Part shown: positions 13,547 through 15,165 of the stretch, piece after piece | How the letters are laid out: each line of letters opens with the position of its first letter | Numbering within the stretch: position 1 is the first letter of the stretch | Source: Ventricola sp036297385 | GTDB taxonomy: Bacteria > Bacillota > Clostridia > Christensenellales > Aristaeellaceae | NCBI GenBank assembly: GCA_036297385.1 | Contig: JAXJLD010000134.1 | Span: 1-15,165 of the forward strand | Reading direction: 5' to 3' | DNA length: 15,165 nucleotides | The notes under the pieces: model-generated | What the model was told of the DNA's origin: nothing | Databases searched by the model: none | What the model saw: only the letters and a program-made list of their open reading frames with translations | Position numbers and translations under genes: made by a program

Positions 13547-14191
13547 TTACCTGTGCAGCGCGATATTCTCCGCCGCCTGCCGCAGGAAGCGGCACTCCGC
13601 TGCAATATCCTCGCTGGCAAAAATGCCGGAAACGACAGCCACGCCCGCAATATCCGTCCCCGCCAGCTCCATGATGTTGCTGCGGCCAATGCCGCCGATG
13701 GCGACCACCGGAATGGAAACCGCACGGCAAATGGCCTGCAAGGTCTCCCGCGTCATGGGCTTGGCGTCCGTTTTGGTGGATGAGCCAAAAACCGCGCCGC
13801 TTCCCAGATAATCCGCGCCCGCCGCCTGTGCAGCCAGCGCCTGCTCGACCGTCTTAGCCGTCACGCCGACGATCATCCCCGAGCCAAGCACGCCGCGCAC
13901 GGCTGCGGCCTCCATATCGCTCTGACCGACGTGTACGCCGTCTGCACCGCTTCTGCGCACCGCCTCTACGTCATCATTAATCAGCAGCGGCACGCCATAG
14001 CGATGGCAGAGCCGCGTCATTTCAGCCGCCTTGCGTACCAAGCTGTCCGCATCCATGTGCTTCTCCCGAAGCTGCACCATCGTTGCGCCGCCGGATAGCG
14101 CCTGCTCCACCTGCTCCATCAGCGTGCAGCCGCGCAGCCAGCTTCGATCCGTGACCGCATACAGCCGCAGCCACTCATTCTTCCACGTCAT
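13547..14191 (-). CDS. thiE: Thiamin-phosphate synthase
   Basis: This 214-residue TIM-barrel enzyme couples HMP-PP with hydroxyethylthiazole phosphate to give thiamin phosphate. It shows LYAVTD (10-15), QLREK (40-44) for pyrophosphate binding, LLINDD (69-74), GVHVGQSD (85-92), GADYLGSGAVFGSSTKTDA (125-143) and the phosphate-binding AIGGI (164-168). The loop usually written GVSxHT/S is GVTAKT here (109-114), a mild change. The start at 14191 overlaps the thiM coding end by 17 bases and has AAGGAG upstream, so the two genes are co-transcribed. Length is normal for the family. Confidence 0.96.
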   Translation of the reverse strand: MTWKNEWLRLYAVTDRSWLRGCTLMEQVEQALSGGATMVQLREKHMDADSLVRKAAEMTRLCHRYGVPLLINDDVEAVRRSGADGVHVGQSDMEAAAVRGVLGSGMIVGVTAKTVEQALAAQAAGADYLGSGAVFGSSTKTDAKPMTRETLQAICRAVSIPVVAIGGIGRSNIMELAGTDIAGVAVVSGIFASEDIAAECRFLRQAAENIALHR

Positions 14192-14978
14192 ATTGCGCTC
14201 CTTCCTCCAACGCCTTCGGGGTCAGGCGATACATCGCGTCGATGATATGATTCCGATAGCTCGCGTTGCCTTCCTGCGCCGTCAATCGGTCATAAGCCGT
14301 CTCCCCGCACAGTCCCATCGCGCACACAGCAGCCAACGCCGCCTCCAGCGGCTTCTCGCCGCACGCCGTCACATACGCACCCAGCAGCGCCGAGAGCTGA
14401 CAGCCTGTCCCCGTCACATCCCGCATCATAGGATGACCATTCGCCACGCGGTAAAGCCTTTGCCCGTCCGTCACCCGATCTTGTTCACCGCTCATGACGA
14501 TCACCGCACCACTCTGCCGCGCCAGACTCCGGGCATTCTCCGCCTCCGCGCCGTTTTCCGCATCCGCATCCACGCCGCTATGCCCCACCGTGCCCTGCGC
14601 GAGCGCCGCAATCTCCGTGGCATTTCCGCGAATGGCGGTGAAGCGCACCTGCTCCATCAGCCGCTGCCCCGCTGCACGGCGCATGGCGGAGCAGCCCACG
14701 CCGACAGGATCGAGCACCACGGGAATCCCCCGCCGGTTGGCTTCCAGCCCTGCGCGGAGCATGGCCTCCAGCTTGCGCGGGCTGGGCGTACCCATGTTCA
14801 GCACAAGGCCGTCACATATCGCCGTCACCTCAGTCACCTCGTCGGGATCATCCGCCATGATGACCGTACCGCCGCCGGCCAGCACCATATTGGCGCAGTC
14901 ATTCGCGGTCACATAGTTGGTGATGCAGTGAATCCGCGGTCTGCGCGCTCGAACCTGCGCCATCACATCTCCCAGCAT
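14175..14978 (-). CDS. thiM: Hydroxyethylthiazole kinase
   Basis: This 267-residue ribokinase-like enzyme phosphorylates 5-(2-hydroxyethyl)-4-methylthiazole, the salvage route to the thiazole half of thiamin. It carries HCITNYVTANDCANMVLAGG (17-36), the substrate-proximal MADDPDEV (41-48), VVLDPVGVGCS (87-97), RGNATEI (117-123) and the anion-hole DVTGTGC (187-193) with Cys193. The start at 14978 has GGAGG six bases upstream. It is the first gene of the minus-strand thiamin locus and overlaps thiE. A TATAAT box lies about 40 bases upstream, so this is probably the operon start. Confidence 0.96.
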   Translation of the reverse strand: MLGDVMAQVRARRPRIHCITNYVTANDCANMVLAGGGTVIMADDPDEVTEVTAICDGLVLNMGTPSPRKLEAMLRAGLEANRRGIPVVLDPVGVGCSAMRRAAGQRLMEQVRFTAIRGNATEIAALAQGTVGHSGVDADAENGAEAENARSLARQSGAVIVMSGEQDRVTDGQRLYRVANGHPMMRDVTGTGCQLSALLGAYVTACGEKPLEAALAAVCAMGLCGETAYDRLTAQEGNASYRNHIIDAMYRLTPKALEEGAQYDVEE

Positions 14979-15018
14979 CGCTTTCCTCCATCACTTTGCC
15001 ATCTGCTGCGTTTTTCAG

Positions 15019-15024
15019 ATTATA
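15019..15024 (-). promoter_or_regulatory. Probable -10 box of the thiM-thiE transcript
   Basis: TATAAT on the minus strand is 40 bases before the thiM start. The hexamer at the proper spacing upstream (GTCGGA) is a poor -35 match, so the promoter may need help or may be misjudged. No TPP riboswitch core lies between it and thiM. Confidence 0.45.
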
Positions 15025-15083
15025 CGTTGGAATCGCATTTTCCGACCTTCTGCCTGTTTCCGCCACTGGCGGCGGCAGGCTTC

Positions 15084-15165
15084 ATACTGTTTTACATCTA
15101 AAACCTTGCACGCAAATGAAACCCGTTTCAATCGTAGACCGCTTCGCGGTCTGCTCTGAAACTAC
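15084..15165 (+). repeat. 82-nt dispersed repeat, copy 2
   Basis: This copy is the same length as, and differs at four positions from, the copy at 8300-8381. It keeps the outer GTTTCA/TGAAAC and inner AGACCGC/GCGGTCT stems. It ends at the window edge, so the element may continue. Here it lies upstream of the minus-strand thiM gene rather than after a gene, so it is not tied to one position relative to genes. Confidence 0.85.

Overview
The window looks like chromosome of a GC-rich member of the Bacillota, probably class Clostridia and probably gut-associated. The evidence is AGGAGG-type ribosome binding sites, sigma-A-like promoters, a cre-like operator before malQ, and an intracellular alpha-glucan kit (type I pullulanase plus 4-alpha-glucanotransferase). 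A ThiW-type ECF S component fits the same placement. No rRNA, tRNA, phage, transposase or CRISPR sequence was seen, and the species cannot be named from this sequence.

Layout. Positions 1-225 hold hairpin repeats. Positions 226-4823, minus strand, carry pulA, then malQ, then a TSUP-family anion exporter. Positions 4824-5178 form a divergent promoter region. Positions 5179-8194, plus strand, carry two tandem, diverged paralogues of polytopic GtrII-like glucosyltransferases. Positions 8195-8529 are a gene-free block packed with inverted and dispersed repeats. Positions 8530-14978, minus strand, are one thiamin-salvage locus in transcription order thiM-thiE, thiW, then thiD-tenA-thiZ-thiX-thiY. 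Positions 14979-15165 hold the thiM leader and a second near-identical copy of an 82-nt repeat.

How the genes fit together. PulA cuts alpha-1,6 branches and MalQ rearranges the released linear maltodextrins. The thiamin locus takes up and rescues broken or free vitamin B1 parts. ThiXYZ resembles the importer of formylaminopyrimidine-type pyrimidines, TenA hydrolyses the aminopyrimidine to HMP, and ThiD phosphorylates HMP to HMP-PP. ThiM phosphorylates hydroxyethylthiazole (whose uptake ThiW may provide), and ThiE joins the two halves to thiamin phosphate. No de novo genes (thiC, thiG, thiF, thiS, thiH) and no final kinase are in the window.

Most worth following: the 256-nt hairpin-rich leader before thiW, which shows none of the canonical TPP-riboswitch core strings; the lack of a recognisable TPP riboswitch anywhere in the locus; the modular dispersed repeats; and the second GtrII paralogue, which has lost several acidic and basic residues kept in its neighbour. 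No clearly new multi-gene system was found.
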